Positions 27,601 through 36,925 of a stretch of DNA of 64,000 nt are shown here, one piece after another. The notes below the pieces were generated by a model. That model was not told the DNA's origin. It did no database searches and saw nothing but the letters and a program-made list of their open reading frames with translations. A program made the translations under genes and the position numbers. Origin of the DNA: Dromaius novaehollandiae (taxonomy: Eukaryota; Chordata; Aves; Casuariiformes; Dromaiidae); NCBI RefSeq assembly GCF_036370855.1, contig NC_088111.1, forward strand, positions 21,177,501 through 21,241,500, read 5' to 3'. Each line of letters begins with the position of its first letter. Position 1 is the first letter of the stretch.

Positions 27601-30600
27601 CAGCTAAGGGATGATGTTGAAACTAGTTGTGAGGAGGTCACTGCAGAAGGGATGGTCACCAGTCTCCTACAGCAGGACAACTTTCAGTTGAGCTGTCGTA
27701 TGCTCCTTGAAAAGCTGAAAGAAGGACATCAGAGTGCAGACATAAGACTTCCTCCCTATGACACTCTTAACACAACCTGAGGGCAAGAAAAAACAAAACA
27801 AAACAAAAAACCCCCTTCCAAACAAAGCTATTTGTTCGGAAACACGTTCTATTCTTTCCTTAACAGATGCTCCTCCTTTCTTACGGGAGCAGCAGTAGGT
27901 GAAGGGGAGGACCCTTCCACAGAAGGAAGGGTGATAATCAGCAAAAGCACATTACTTTCATGTCCATGTAGCAAAAGCGGCCCGGACCCTATTTCTGGTG
28001 CATGCTGAGCACCTTATCATATGGCAGTAGTGGCATCTGTGCCCATCAAGCATTCTTGTATAAGGAGGCCTCCACATGACTCATTCCGTGGTGATGCAGT
28101 ACAGAACGCAGCAGGTTTCTCAAGCAAGCCAAAAAACAAGCTGAACAAGATTTTTTTCACTGTAAGCATATGAATAATTAGATATTCAGGAGAGGCTCTA
28201 TGACACAGTATCGACAAAGTGATAGGTCCTCCTGTGGAGAGCACAAAGTGGTTCCTCATCTGAGCACAACTCCTATTTTCACGTGTAGCTCCACCACATC
28301 TACTTGTCCAAAAACCTGCAGAGCTCTGCGAGCAGAAGAATTCCTGTCCTGCTTCAGTATTTGGGGAAGGATAAGGACAGAGCGGGCAATTTAAGCACTT
28401 AAGTGGCAAGTGATCTGTGTAGTTGACTTGCAGCCATGAGTAGGGCACACACTTTTGCTTTGAGTCAGCTGTTCCATCACAGCTCAAATTGCAGGGGCTA
28501 GAATAACCTTCCACTGTACCTTGGGAGAAAGAGTGCCTGCAGAGAAGAAAAAGCATTCTGGGGTCTCAAGGGAAAGGCAAGCTTTTTGGTTCTCAGGGAA
28601 GTCCTCTAGCTGTCAAGAGTAATGGTGGTGCTCTGAAAGGAAATGGCAGCCTGCCTCCTCAACAGCAGATTTTAAGGGTGGGGAAGAAGGATGAAAGTTG
28701 GGAAGAAGGATGAGACTGGAAGCCCAGAAAAAAAGAATTATAGTGTTCTCCCCAAATGCTGCACTTTTCCCAGAACATCAGTAAGGTGGTTTACTTCAGG
28801 GACTTTTGAACCTGGCTGAGACAAAGCAAAATGCAAGTCAAACTTGGTTACAAACCCTCCCAGGGGCCCAGTTCTACGTGCTAACAGCAGTTTCCTTTAC
28901 ATCTCATGTAAAGCAGGGAGGGGGAGCCAATGTCCAGCATCACGGCACAAACAACACCGCCAGGGAGCAGATCCTGCTCTTCGCACGGAGCACACTCTGC
29001 CCGATAGAACATGAACCTAATAAAAAACACGCAGGTGACAACTGGACCTCAAATCCTGAATCAAACAGGCACTTTTAAGTTACCAAGAAGTTCTGTATCC
29101 AAAGCCTTTGCAGTTCTCAATTTTTCTGCTTGAATGGACAAGTGTACTACTCCAAGCCACAGGCAGACCGACAATCCAGAGAGCTATCCAGAGCTAGGAT
29201 TAAACATTCACTCATATTGCAAAGGCCAACAGCATCCAGCAAGTAAAAACTGTCTCTCTTTATATGAGCCAGATTTACTTTTAACAGTGATAAAAAAAGA
29301 AAAAAAGGGACATTGCTAAGGTCTTGCTATACAGAACAGGAACTGCACTTTTAAGAAGTGTCTAATTTAATACAAGATGCCAACCTATAAGGCTGCATTG
29401 AAAAGTGATGTTTTGGCTCAAGGATTCTGAATAATAATGGAGAGAATGATGTTCTGATATATATAAAAAAAGAATATATTGTGTCCAAGGCTTTCAGAAA
29501 CTGGACATAAGGAAACGGGGCTGCTTGCTCTTCAGAGCTCCACATAGAGCTCTTTTTGCTGATAGAAATAGGGTTTCCTCATCTCTTAGTTGTCTACTTT
29601 CCCCGACAGATCTGCAGAAAAGAAAAAACTCCTCAAACTCTTTACTAGATACCAGGTATATGACAGATGAGCAGCAGCAATAATATAGAGCCTAATTTAT
29701 AAAGAGTTCTAAAGTTAAGTCTCTCGGAAGAAAGGAAATTTTTAGACCTGAAAGGAGAATCTATTATTTCATTCTATGTTTCAAAACCCTGTGTTAAAAG
29801 TTATCCTTGGCCAACACACTAAAAACAGCAGACCCCACATGAGACAAAAATGCATGGCACAATTACTCTACCCCTTCCCCTCCAGAGGTTAGGGACTAGG
29901 GAAATTGCTTGAAATTAGAGATGTCCTAACCACAAAATAAACCTAAAGCATATTTCATTTTGCACTGATAATGGCACGATCTGTTTTCTGGACGGATTGA
30001 ATAAGCAATGCATGATACAACATTTGTTTCAAATGGGAGCATGGGGGTGGGAGGGGATGACGATGAGGGTGTGCTTGGAAGTATGAGATTTACAAAAAGT
30101 ATGAGATTTACAAAACAGCCTCTACATAACACCATTTTGTAGTTTTAGGACAGCATTAGGTACACACTGAAAAGTTTAGACAGAGGGAATCAAAGGTTTT
30201 AGAAGCCTGTGACAGAATATCAAGCCTTTCACCTCTCTGGATTACAGGTTCAAAGCCAGGCCATTAGAGAGCAGGACAGCCCTTTGGGCAGCGCGCACAG
30301 AGCCCTCAATACTCTTACTCCAGCTGACAAGTGCTCACATCACAAGAAACTATAGTACTTCAACCAGCTGCTTCAGCCAGGAGGCCAAGCATTAAACGTT
30401 CAGAGTCTAAGCATCTTCATATCAAGGGATGGTCTTGCCAGGGCACAGCTAAAGCATGCTGGCAGGGATGCTTGCACTGCCAGTACTTATATCACAGCTA
30501 CTCCAGAGATAGAGGAAATTTGATTGCCAAGGCTGTCAAGAATATCAGCAGTATCAAATTCACTCAGATTGCAAAGCTGTTCAATCTGATTATCCAAAAA

Positions 30601-32095
30601 GCATGCAGTTTAGCAGAAGCAGCAGAAGCAGAGACTACCAAAGCATATATTATTATGAAAAAAACCCAGTATCTGACTGTATAAAATTCACTACATAAAA
30701 ATGGGTTCCACTGCCTGCAGAAGACAGGGGAAGGTTTTAAATATACTAGCTTACTGATATTTCTTTTTCTAGAAAAAGATGGTGGTATTTTCTTGTTATA
30801 AAATAGCAGGTATAGAGACAAAACTTTTTTTAGTTATAGAGGGGAACCCCCCCCCCCCCCCAACAGTTCTTTGAAAAAAGTGTGCATGTGATGGTACAAA
30901 AACAATCATACCCATTATTTCACAACTTGTTTCTAAACAATGGTCAAAATCATTTCTATTAGAAGACAATTCCAACTCAAAACAACTACCCTTGTTACAA
31001 TCTTCATCTGTTTCTGTTTAGTAAATATTTATCCCAAGGAGCAATTTAATAGCTCCCAGCCAAGGCAGGTTCCTCAGAGATATGAGGTCTCTTCAGGGAA
31101 GCTTAGAGGTATCAAGTATCTCCTCCAAGGTAAACCACACAAGCTCAGCCAGACATCCAAACGGATGAATGATACCACAATCTTCTACTTCCAGAATTTG
31201 CTATTCCAGTTTCACAACCCTCCTGACTTTTCTGAGTCAGTGCTTCCTCATAAATGTCTGCAGATCAGGTGTGCTCTTGCATTAGTTCTTAAAATGATGG
31301 TAATAGTTCTGAGGATATTATACAGTTAGGAATTAAGCCACGCTGCTCCTTAGCAACTCTAAATTCAGCAAGCTTCAACCCAAAGTGTCCAGAAGCACCC
31401 GATTATCTCAGACTCGACTGTCTCACATGAAAGAAAATACTAACTGTTCCAGCCCTCAGGTTGGTTCTGGTGAGGATGCAGGACCTGAATTAGATCGCTT
31501 CCGTCAAGCCCCTGGGGCCATTATTTTGCATTGAGGATGGTGAAACCTATGACAGATTGAAAATCACCCCAGGACTTGTACCATGCCAGGCAGTGTTACA
31601 TTTTAACTGCAGCGGAGGGATGCAGGAAATAGCACAGCGTCACTCCTTGGCTCTTAATTATAGTCTTGTGACACTATAGTTAATGGTCTGTCATGGGCTC
31701 CATTATACACCCTGATGTTTGCAGGAGGCAGACAGATGAATCTGTGCTCTCAGTACCCAAGTACCAAGTCATAACAGCTTTGGTCTGGAAATAATGTTAC
31801 TGTTCTTTTGTTACAGCACTTCCCTTTAGTACCATTCAATCCTCGCATTAACCCCTGCCGCGATGATGGAAAATAAGATTTGGCTCTTTAAGTAGGCTGT
31901 ACAAGCAGAGCTGTGTTTGGTAATGGTCCAGCTACGCTTCAGGATTTGCATGTCTTGTGATTACATCAGACACCAACTTCTTTAGCATCTCTCTAGCCAG
32001 AAGCTCCAGGAGACCCTTGTGATTTTAAGGAACAGTCAGCACCTTTCCACTACCATGAACGCAAGCCCTGATAAACAGCGTTATGTTTTCAGTTA

Positions 32096-32128
<33 letters not shown>

Positions 32129-32475
32129 AAACACCCAACCCCTCCCTCCCCCAAATTGACTTCTTTATTGACAATGATATAATGCAGAGTTCCCTTCGTC
32201 TATACATTAAAAGACTTCAGAGCTGCCATTCAGTAACAACTGCGAAGACACAGATCATTCACCTTCTCTGAAGCTAGCTGTCATGTCACAGGATAAAAGC
32301 TTTTTCTCCCACCGCCCCTTCCACAAGCCTTACCGTTGCTGTAGGCATACGGCGATTCTGAAGCTCCATCTTGAAGGCTCTCCAGGATTTCTCCTTTGCC
32401 AACATCGCTGTCTCCTACCAACAGGAACTTGAGCAGATAATCATAGCTCTTCACAGGGCTTCCCTGGGTTCCCAT
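412..32475 (-). CDS. RAB40C: RAB40C, Rab-like GTPase / CRL5 substrate receptor (partial, five coding exons)
   Basis: Seen: join of minus-strand exons 32475-32334, 11949-11889, 9673-9613, 1247-1170 and 634-412, giving 565 coding bases (residues 1-188 and one base of codon 189). All borders are GT..AG and phases match. Residues 21-29 read GDSDVGKGE (G1), 68-74 WDTSGQG (G3), 126-129 NRLH (in place of NKxD) and 154-157 EVSP (G5). Known: Rab40 proteins carry a C-terminal SOCS box that recruits Elongin B/C and Cullin-5; the human protein has 281 residues. That part is encoded by an exon left of the window. The N-terminus [17 protein letters not shown] and the segment [10 protein letters not shown] fit RAB40C, not RAB40B. 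The start at 32475 has A at -3 and G at +4. Transcription runs from the CpG island at about 33 kb. PIGQ lies upstream on the same strand. Confidence 0.97.
635..1169 (-). other. RAB40C: RAB40C intron 4
   Basis: A 535-base intron. The only notable feature is the T-rich 3' end (638-662 on the plus strand is nearly pure A), which forms the polypyrimidine tract of exon 5. Confidence 0.9.
1170..1247 (-). CDS. RAB40C: RAB40C coding exon 4
   Basis: A 78-base, phase-0 exon encoding residues 89-114. It starts [14 protein letters not shown] and ends RWIKEIDE. The acceptor reads ACTAG|GGA and the donor ATGAG|GTAAGT. Confidence 0.96.
1248..9612 (-). other. RAB40C: RAB40C intron 3
   Basis: An 8.4-kb intron. 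It holds the 74-bp imperfect inverted repeat at 1559-1733, a C8/T8 run near 7958-7974, and a T14...A11 pair at 9542-9575 just inside the 5' splice site of the intron. I recognise no gene or young transposon in the rest. Confidence 0.85.
1559..1733. repeat. Imperfect inverted repeat (74-bp arms, 26-base loop)
   Basis: The left arm (1559-1632) and the reverse complement of the right arm (1659-1733) align with 12 mismatches and one 1-base gap, about 84% identity. Both contain GGTGACTTTCT near the outer end and CCTTGCTT near the loop. All 12 differences are transitions. The RAB40C pre-mRNA would fold here into a long stem. It could be a degraded palindromic transposon or a local inverted duplication; I cannot name a family. 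Confidence 0.85.
9613..9673 (-). CDS. RAB40C: RAB40C coding exon 3 (G3 / switch II)
   Basis: A 61-base exon: it completes Trp68 and encodes residues 69-88 ([20 protein letters not shown]). DTSGQG is the Rab40 form of the DTAGQE motif: the catalytic Gln is kept and Glu is replaced by Gly. The acceptor reads ATAG|G and the donor CCCAG|GTAAGC. Confidence 0.96.
9674..11888 (-). other. RAB40C: RAB40C intron 2
   Basis: A 2.2-kb intron with ordinary base composition. I see no gene, repeat array or recognisable transposon in it. Confidence 0.85.
11889..11949 (-). CDS. RAB40C: RAB40C coding exon 2 (switch I region)
   Basis: A 61-base exon: it completes Gly48, encodes residues 49-67 ([19 protein letters not shown]) and ends in the first two bases of Trp68. 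The acceptor reads TTTCAG|GA and the donor TCTG|GTGAGT. Both split codons fit the neighbouring exons exactly. Confidence 0.96.
12913..12938. repeat. A8-GA-T16 homopolymer pair
   Basis: A run of eight A, then GA, then sixteen T; self-complementary and prone to length change. Confidence 0.9.
18018..18094. repeat. A-rich microsatellite with spaced G
   Basis: About 75 bases of A interrupted by single G at 18023, 18040, 18052, 18064, 18075 and 18090 (spacings 17, 12, 12, 11, 15). In the RAB40C pre-mRNA this is a U-rich tract with regular C. Confidence 0.95.
19614..19684. repeat. Low-complexity C-run / CAAA / CA repeat
   Basis: Consecutive C runs, then (AAAC)n and (CA)n, ending in AAAAAACCCC. The minus strand is G-rich at one end. 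Confidence 0.9.
27788..27816. repeat. (CAAAA)n simple repeat
   Basis: Short AAAAC repeat followed by a C run inside RAB40C intron 1. Confidence 0.85.
30080..30115. repeat. Two exact tandem copies of 18 bp
   Basis: The unit AGTATGAGATTTACAAAA occurs twice back to back (30080-30097 and 30098-30115) without a mismatch, suggesting a recent slippage duplication. Confidence 0.95.
30847..30861. repeat. C15 homopolymer
   Basis: Fifteen consecutive C; length is likely polymorphic and error-prone in assemblies. Confidence 0.95.
32095..32130. repeat. A-rich tract
   Basis: About 20 A followed by GAAAGAAAAG and seven A, just inside the 5' part of RAB40C intron 1. No target-site duplication or upstream retro-element body was recognised. 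Confidence 0.9.
32334..32475 (-). CDS. RAB40C: RAB40C coding exon 1 (start codon, G1 loop)
   Basis: Encodes residues 1-47 plus the first base of Gly48. It contains the phosphate-binding loop GDSDVGKGE, in which Gly28 takes the place of the usual Ser/Thr; this is a family trait of Rab40. The donor reads CAACG|GTAAGG. The ATG at 32473-32475 has a strong context. A second in-frame ATG lies 12 bases upstream (32485-32487) in a weak context (C at -3, A at +4) and would add only MRGR. The main start matches the known vertebrate N-terminus. Confidence 0.97.
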
Positions 32476-32709
32476 TCTCCCTCTCATTAGCGAGGAGGCA
32501 CAAACCGCATACTAAACGCGCAGCCAGACTGATGGGCGCTCCAGTTGCGGCTCCCGAGCTTTCAAAGGCGACTGGACGAGAACGATTACCGCTCTCCCCC
32601 CTTCGAAGGGGGGCAGGAAAGGGAAGAGAAGAAGGAGCTGGTCTCAGACCGAGCCCTCCATCTTCCCCACCTCGCCTCTAGTCTTCTCTGCCGCGATACG
32701 CTCAGATAC
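32476..32709 (-). other. RAB40C: RAB40C 5' UTR part of the first coding exon
   Basis: Sequence between the inferred acceptor at 32710 and the ATG at 32475. It is moderately GC-rich and holds one in-frame upstream ATG (32485-32487). Other acceptors, for instance CTCGTCCAG near 32572, cannot be excluded; they would shorten this UTR without changing the protein. Confidence 0.45.
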
Positions 32710-33206
32710 CTGGGGAAGGGAGGGGAGACGGGAAAAAGAAAAAGAAGAAAGACAGAAATCCTAGTTCCGTCGCCCGTGATTAGCAGCTTGTTAATTAAGC
32801 AACCATTCTCCCCAGCTGCTGACAAAGAAACCGCGCTCGATCCTCCGCAAGGCCGCGGAGCCGGAGCGGCGGGTCGCGGCGCGGAGCCCGTCACCCGCCG
32901 GCCCCGCGGCGGGGCGGACAACAGCGCCCGGCAGCGGCCCGCCGCCCCGCGGGGAGCCGAGCCGAGCCGCGCCGCGCCGAGCCGAGCCGCGGCGCCCCAC
33001 AGCGCGCCCGGGGGGCCCGGCCCGGCCGCCAGGCGCCGCGGGCCCGGCCGGCCCGCCCCCAGGCCTGGGCCCGCCGCCTCCCCCGGCCGACACGCAGCCC
33101 CGCCGGCGGCGGCCCGCACCCAGCGCGCCCCCGCCTCGCCGCGCGGCCCGGCGCGGCGCCCCCTCCCGCGGCCGGGGCAGGCCCGAGCGGCGGCCGCCGC
33201 ACTCAC
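32710..33206 (-). other. RAB40C: Inferred 5' UTR intron of RAB40C
   Basis: Bounded by GTGAGT at 33206-33201 and a long CT tract ending CCCCAG at 32710. Most of it is CpG island with very high GC. Confidence 0.5.
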
Positions 33207-33400
33207 CTCGCGGCCGGGGGCGCGCCCCGGGGCCGGGGCAGCTCCGCCGCCAGCACGGCCGCACCTCCGGCGCGCCGCCTCCGCCTGGCGCCGCCGCGCA
33301 GCGCCGCGGCCGGCCCAGGGCGAGGCCGAGGCGAGCGCCCCGCTCGGCCCCCGCCGCCATAGGCTCGCCGCCACGTCCGTCACGGCCGGCACCGCCCCGC
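33207..33400 (-). other. RAB40C: Probable non-coding first exon of RAB40C (5' UTR)
   Basis: On the minus strand a perfect donor, GCGAG|GTGAGT, sits at 33207/33206 inside the CpG island. A strong acceptor, a long CT-rich tract ending TTCCCCAG|G, sits at 32710/32709 upstream of the start codon. Joining them gives a spliced leader with a 497-base first intron and 234 bases of 5' UTR on the coding exon. The upstream end near 33400 is only an estimate of the transcription start, placed between the ETS site (33464) and the YY1 site (33351-33360). Confidence 0.5.
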
Positions 33401-33532
33401 CACGCCCACTCCCGCGCTCCCCCTCGCCCCGCCCGCGCTCTTCTGGCCCATCAGAGGCCGCGGCCGGAAGAGGGGGGCGGGACTGGCAGGCCGCGCCGGC
33501 CGGTCGTTTGCGCGAGGCGCTGAGGGGCGAAG

Positions 33533-33557
33533 ACTACAGGTCCCGGCGTGCCTTGCG
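33533..33557 (+). promoter_or_regulatory. ZNF143/Staf-type site
   Basis: Reads ACTACAGGTCCC followed by GGCGTGCCTTGCG. This is close to the extended ZNF143 motif (ACTACAATTCCC, then AGCATGCCTTGCG). It lies in the CpG island upstream of the inferred RAB40C start. Confidence 0.6.
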
Positions 33558-33590
33558 AGGCCCGGCCGCGGCCGCTCGGGACGCGCCGGA

Positions 33591-33614
33591 GCAGGGCATG
33601 CTGGGATTGGGAGT
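33591..33614 (-). promoter_or_regulatory. Second ZNF143/Staf-type site, opposite orientation
   Basis: On the minus strand it reads ACTCCCAATCCCAGCATGCC followed by CTGC, matching the core of the ZNF143 motif (TCCCAGCATGC). It faces the site at 33533-33557 with 33 bases between them. Confidence 0.55.
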
Positions 33615-33640
33615 CGGGAGGGGCGGCTCCCTACGGGGCG

Positions 33641-33775
33641 CCTGTGGGGCGGGGGAAGCAGCGGGGCGCGGGCCGGGTGGGGGCAGGCGGAGGCCTTCAG
33701 GGAGGCAGGGCGGGGGTGGGGTAGGCTGGGGGGGAGGCCGGGGGGGCAGCTGGGGGGGGACCCCCGGCCTCCTGG
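33641..33775 (+). other. G-run cluster, potential G-quadruplex DNA
   Basis: The plus strand has many runs of three to eight G at short spacing (for example GGGGCGGGGG near 33646 and TGGGGGGGAGG near 33728), meeting the usual G3+N1-7 pattern several times. It lies at the upstream edge of the CpG island, with the C-rich strand being the RAB40C sense strand. Confidence 0.55.
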
Positions 33776-35143
33776 GTGCTGCCCCGGCAGGGATCAGGTC
33801 CTCCCGCGCCCAGGAGGGTGCCTGAAGTGCGTCAGCGTGCTGGGCCGCCGCTTCGTGCGGTGTTTTGAAATGCCTTTGCGGGGGGTCGTGCACGCGTCTG
33901 CCCCAGCGCAGAGCGCAGGAGGGAGGCAGGACCACAGCAGTGTAACAGGCGGCTGCCCAGGCTGACGGGGGGGAAAGAGAAAAGCGAATTAATTCCTTAT
34001 CTTGGGCTCCGATTCACCTGAGCTCTAAAGGATGTGTTTAAAGTCAGGCATATCATTAAGCGCTTTGCTGAATCGGGCTTTTGGGGTGAAGATGAGAGGA
34101 GGAACCAGCACAGAGCAAGCGTGATCTGCCCTAGCCAGGTCGCCGAGGAAGGGCAGCCACGTCCGGGTGGGAAGGACCATGCGGGGCCCGATCTGGGGCT
34201 GGCGGAGCCAGCGGGACTCTTCCCGGTGGCTGCCACAAGCTCTGGCCTCGCCGCAGCTTTTAACGCACTGTGCTCGTGCCAGCCCATGCCGTGGGTCAGG
34301 CAGTGATGCTGCAGGCCTGACGCGGCCCTGTGCAGCCCAGTCGCCCTCAGGACAAGGGCTTTGCCGTGAGGTGGGGTGCCAGCTGGCCGTGTCCCCCATG
34401 CTGACAAGCCAGGAAAAACGCCAAGCTAGAGGGAGTCCTCTCGGGAGCTCGCATGTGGCCCAGTAGCAATGTCACCGACTCTGGTAAACAAGGGTGGTGC
34501 TGGGTTGGGGCAGGGCCAGTACACGCAGCTCAGGCACTGTTTTAGGGGAGAACAAACATACAAGTAACCAGCCAGCGGTGGGGAAGGCTTGGGGAGAACG
34601 GATTACGGACAGTAAATGCCCAGAAAATGATGAGGCTGAAGAAATGACAGCCTGTTTACACAAGGCAATGACATAACAGCTGGGGCTGTGGAAAACAAGG
34701 GCAAAAGTGTACCTGTGCTCAGTGTTGCAAAGAGGTGGGACATTCAAGTAAAGGATACTGGAAACCAAAAAATGGACCATGTGTTTTAGGGAGATCTAAG
34801 CACTAGGTCAGCCGGTTGCCATGTGAAACCTCTAGCCTTTGGTTGCAGCTCTGCAAGCTGGCTTGCAAAGGTGTGTTAAGTCAGGGAAGCCGTGCTTTGC
34901 CTTCAGAAGGGCTGTTGCTGACAAGCAGCCTGGCCACCCTGGGGGCTGAGCAGCCTGAGAGACTGGGGATTGAAAGTCCATCGTGATGGAGGACAGCCTG
35001 AAGGGGAAATCAAATCACATAGACTGATAGAGTACTATTCTGATCTCCCAAGGCAGTACCGTCAGTGATCCGGAGGGAAAGGAAGGATTCCTGAATTTGA
35101 CAGTGATCTCAGTTCCAAGAGGAATTGCTTTGAGGCCCTAAAC

Positions 35144-35172
35144 CGGGGGGGGGTGGGGGGGGGGGGGTGGGT
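35144..35172 (+). repeat. G-run (interrupted poly-G)
   Basis: Runs of 9, 13 and 3 G broken only by single T; a potential quadruplex and a likely site of length error. Confidence 0.9.
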
Positions 35173-36886
35173 CTCACCGTGGTTACTGCTGTGCTCCAGC
35201 CTGCAGCTCATCTGCAGGGCTGTTGGGCAGTCATCAGGCAAACTGCACCGTTAACTGGGCTGTTGATATCTGAAGGAGTGAATTTGCCCTCCTGCCACCA
35301 GCAGGGATGGGAACATCCTGCAGCCCTGTTTCAAAGCCACGTTCTTTTCCTGTCTTTTTTTTCTTTCCTGGCTCATCTCATTTGCATTTCAGTACCAGAT
35401 AGGTCCTCTGGGTTGTGGCCATCTCAGAGCAGCGCTGGTGTCTGCACTCAAACACCTTGACCATGGGGCACCCCACCTGCGGGGCACCCCAGCATCTGCT
35501 CAGCTCAGCTCACTTTGCAAAGGAGACTTGCAGGAGTGGGTATCCAGCTTGTTCCTCCATTCTGGGGGGCTGGGGACCTCTTAGTTATCATACTGTAAGC
35601 ACTCTGGGCTCTGAGGGCCCTCTGACCCCCAAGAAGTGGGGTGCACATGGGGTGTCACAGCTTTGTTGCCTGCCCAGACTGTGTGGGGCCACTGTGGTAG
35701 GAAGGAGGGCTGGAGGCCCCAGAAGGTCCTGGTGTCTGGCTGAGTGAGGATCCTCTCCCTTGCAAGCCTCACTGAGGTAGCCCTGTGTGAAACCATGGAT
35801 CTTGACAAATTTTTTTAGAGCCAACCAGCCCGCTAATTAGTTTCCCAGCCTGGCTGCTTTGCAGCATGTAACAATTAGTGCCATTTAAAATGACACCCCA
35901 CCCCCAATTTCCCTCCTCCTAGGGGAGTGAGTGGACCTTGAACCCAGCAAGCCCTGGGGAAGCTCATCTGTATTCCAAGGACGCTGCTGGCTTCCTCCAC
36001 TCCTTCCCTGCAACCCACACATTTGCCTCCTCCTTTGGGCAGTTTCCAGTGATTTTGAGTGCTGGAGATCTCCAGAAAATACTGCTGTGTTAAACCAAAT
36101 TAACATTTGGGGTCAGCCCTATAGATTTCCAGGAGCAGAGGGTGCACTGAGATGCAGCAAGGCCAGGACTGCATTTGGCGGGGAGCGTATCCCAGCTATG
36201 GGCTGCAGGTTCCTGGGGCTGCTGCAAGGTTACAGGGTCTGAGAGGTTTCCTCCTGACATGCGTGTGCACACATCTGTGCACATAGGTGGGGTCTGGCTG
36301 CCCACAGTCCAGAGCAGGGCTCAGCAGCACCCAGTCAACACAGCTTCTTTGACTCCCCCTTTCCCCCAAATCTCTTTTACCTCCATGGGTCATTTCTAAC
36401 TGAATGTGACAGCAAAGAAACTGTAAGAGGGGACATTCCTACCTTTTTCAAGAAAATCCATAATTGGAAGGAGGAGATAGAGCACATCTGTACCTCTGCT
36501 AAGGGTAAGGCATGAACTCGATTTTTATTAGTCTTCAGAGCATCAGCTCTCATTCTCACATCCTGCTAACCCTGTTAGTGCTACTGCTTATTTTCTGAAG
36601 CATGCTCACATTGATTTCTGAAATCCCCCTGGAGGGATGGAGGGATGAATAGATGGGGAGGGTGATGGGATTGATGGGGAGCTGGATGGCCAGGGAGGAG
36701 TGGCAGTTTGGCTGCTGCCTCTGCGTGGGAGGATTTGGCAACAGGGAGAAGGAGACTGGCAGTCTTGGGGCAAGACCCAGGACAGCCTGGTGCCCCTGTC
36801 AGCACAAGCCAACTGGCCCAGGGATGCTTGCAGTGAGCTGGCTGGGCAGATGCTGCTGGCCCCTGGCATTATCTGAGAGAGGTGGA

Positions 36887-36925
36887 GAGTGGAGGAAAAA
36901 ACACCCTGAGTGGAGGAAAAAAACA
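36887..36925. repeat. Short direct repeat, 21-bp period
   Basis: GAGTGGAGGAAAAAA recurs with a 21-bp period (36887 and 36908). Confidence 0.85.

Larger units (their letters stand above)
11950..32333 (-). other. RAB40C: RAB40C intron 1 (between coding exons 1 and 2)
   Basis: A 20.4-kb intron. It contains homopolymer or simple repeats near 12913-12938, 18018-18094, 19614-19684, 22239-22248, 27788-27816, 30847-30861 and 32095-32130, and an 18-bp tandem duplication at 30080-30115. Open frames of 182 and 179 codons (22438-22986 plus, 28017-28556 minus) have no recognisable domains and are not called genes. I see no RNA gene. Confidence 0.8.
32790..33800. promoter_or_regulatory. CpG island / RAB40C promoter
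   Basis: About 1 kb of extreme GC content with dense CpG, in sharp contrast to the flanks. It holds a GCCGA/GCCGC microrepeat (about 32950-32995), GC boxes (for example near 33473-33481), an ETS-type CCGGAAG (33464-33470), a YY1-type site reading ATGGCGGC on the minus strand (33353-33360) and two ZNF143-like sites (33533-33557 and 33591-33614). Read on the minus strand the order is ZNF143, ETS, then YY1, which is usual for a housekeeping CpG promoter firing towards RAB40C. Transcription towards the plus strand is possible but has no support here. Confidence 0.85.

Noticed and set aside
32095..32130. A-tract as the tail of a processed pseudogene
   Set aside because: No coding remnant upstream and no flanking duplication.
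412..32475. Assignment to RAB40B
   Set aside because: The N-terminus, the SPYAYSNG segment and the [10 protein letters not shown] segment fit RAB40C; the neighbouring PIGQ also points to the RAB40C locus.
32586..33392. Overlapping 268- and 189-codon minus frames
   Set aside because: Same GC artefact. Only the ATG at 33360 is of interest, as a possible upstream ORF start.
32545..33825. 426-codon open frame on the plus strand
   Set aside because: It lies in the CpG island where stop codons are rare. The product is a low-complexity Ala/Pro/Arg/Gly string, overlaps RAB40C exon 1 antisense, and equally long frames exist on the other strand.
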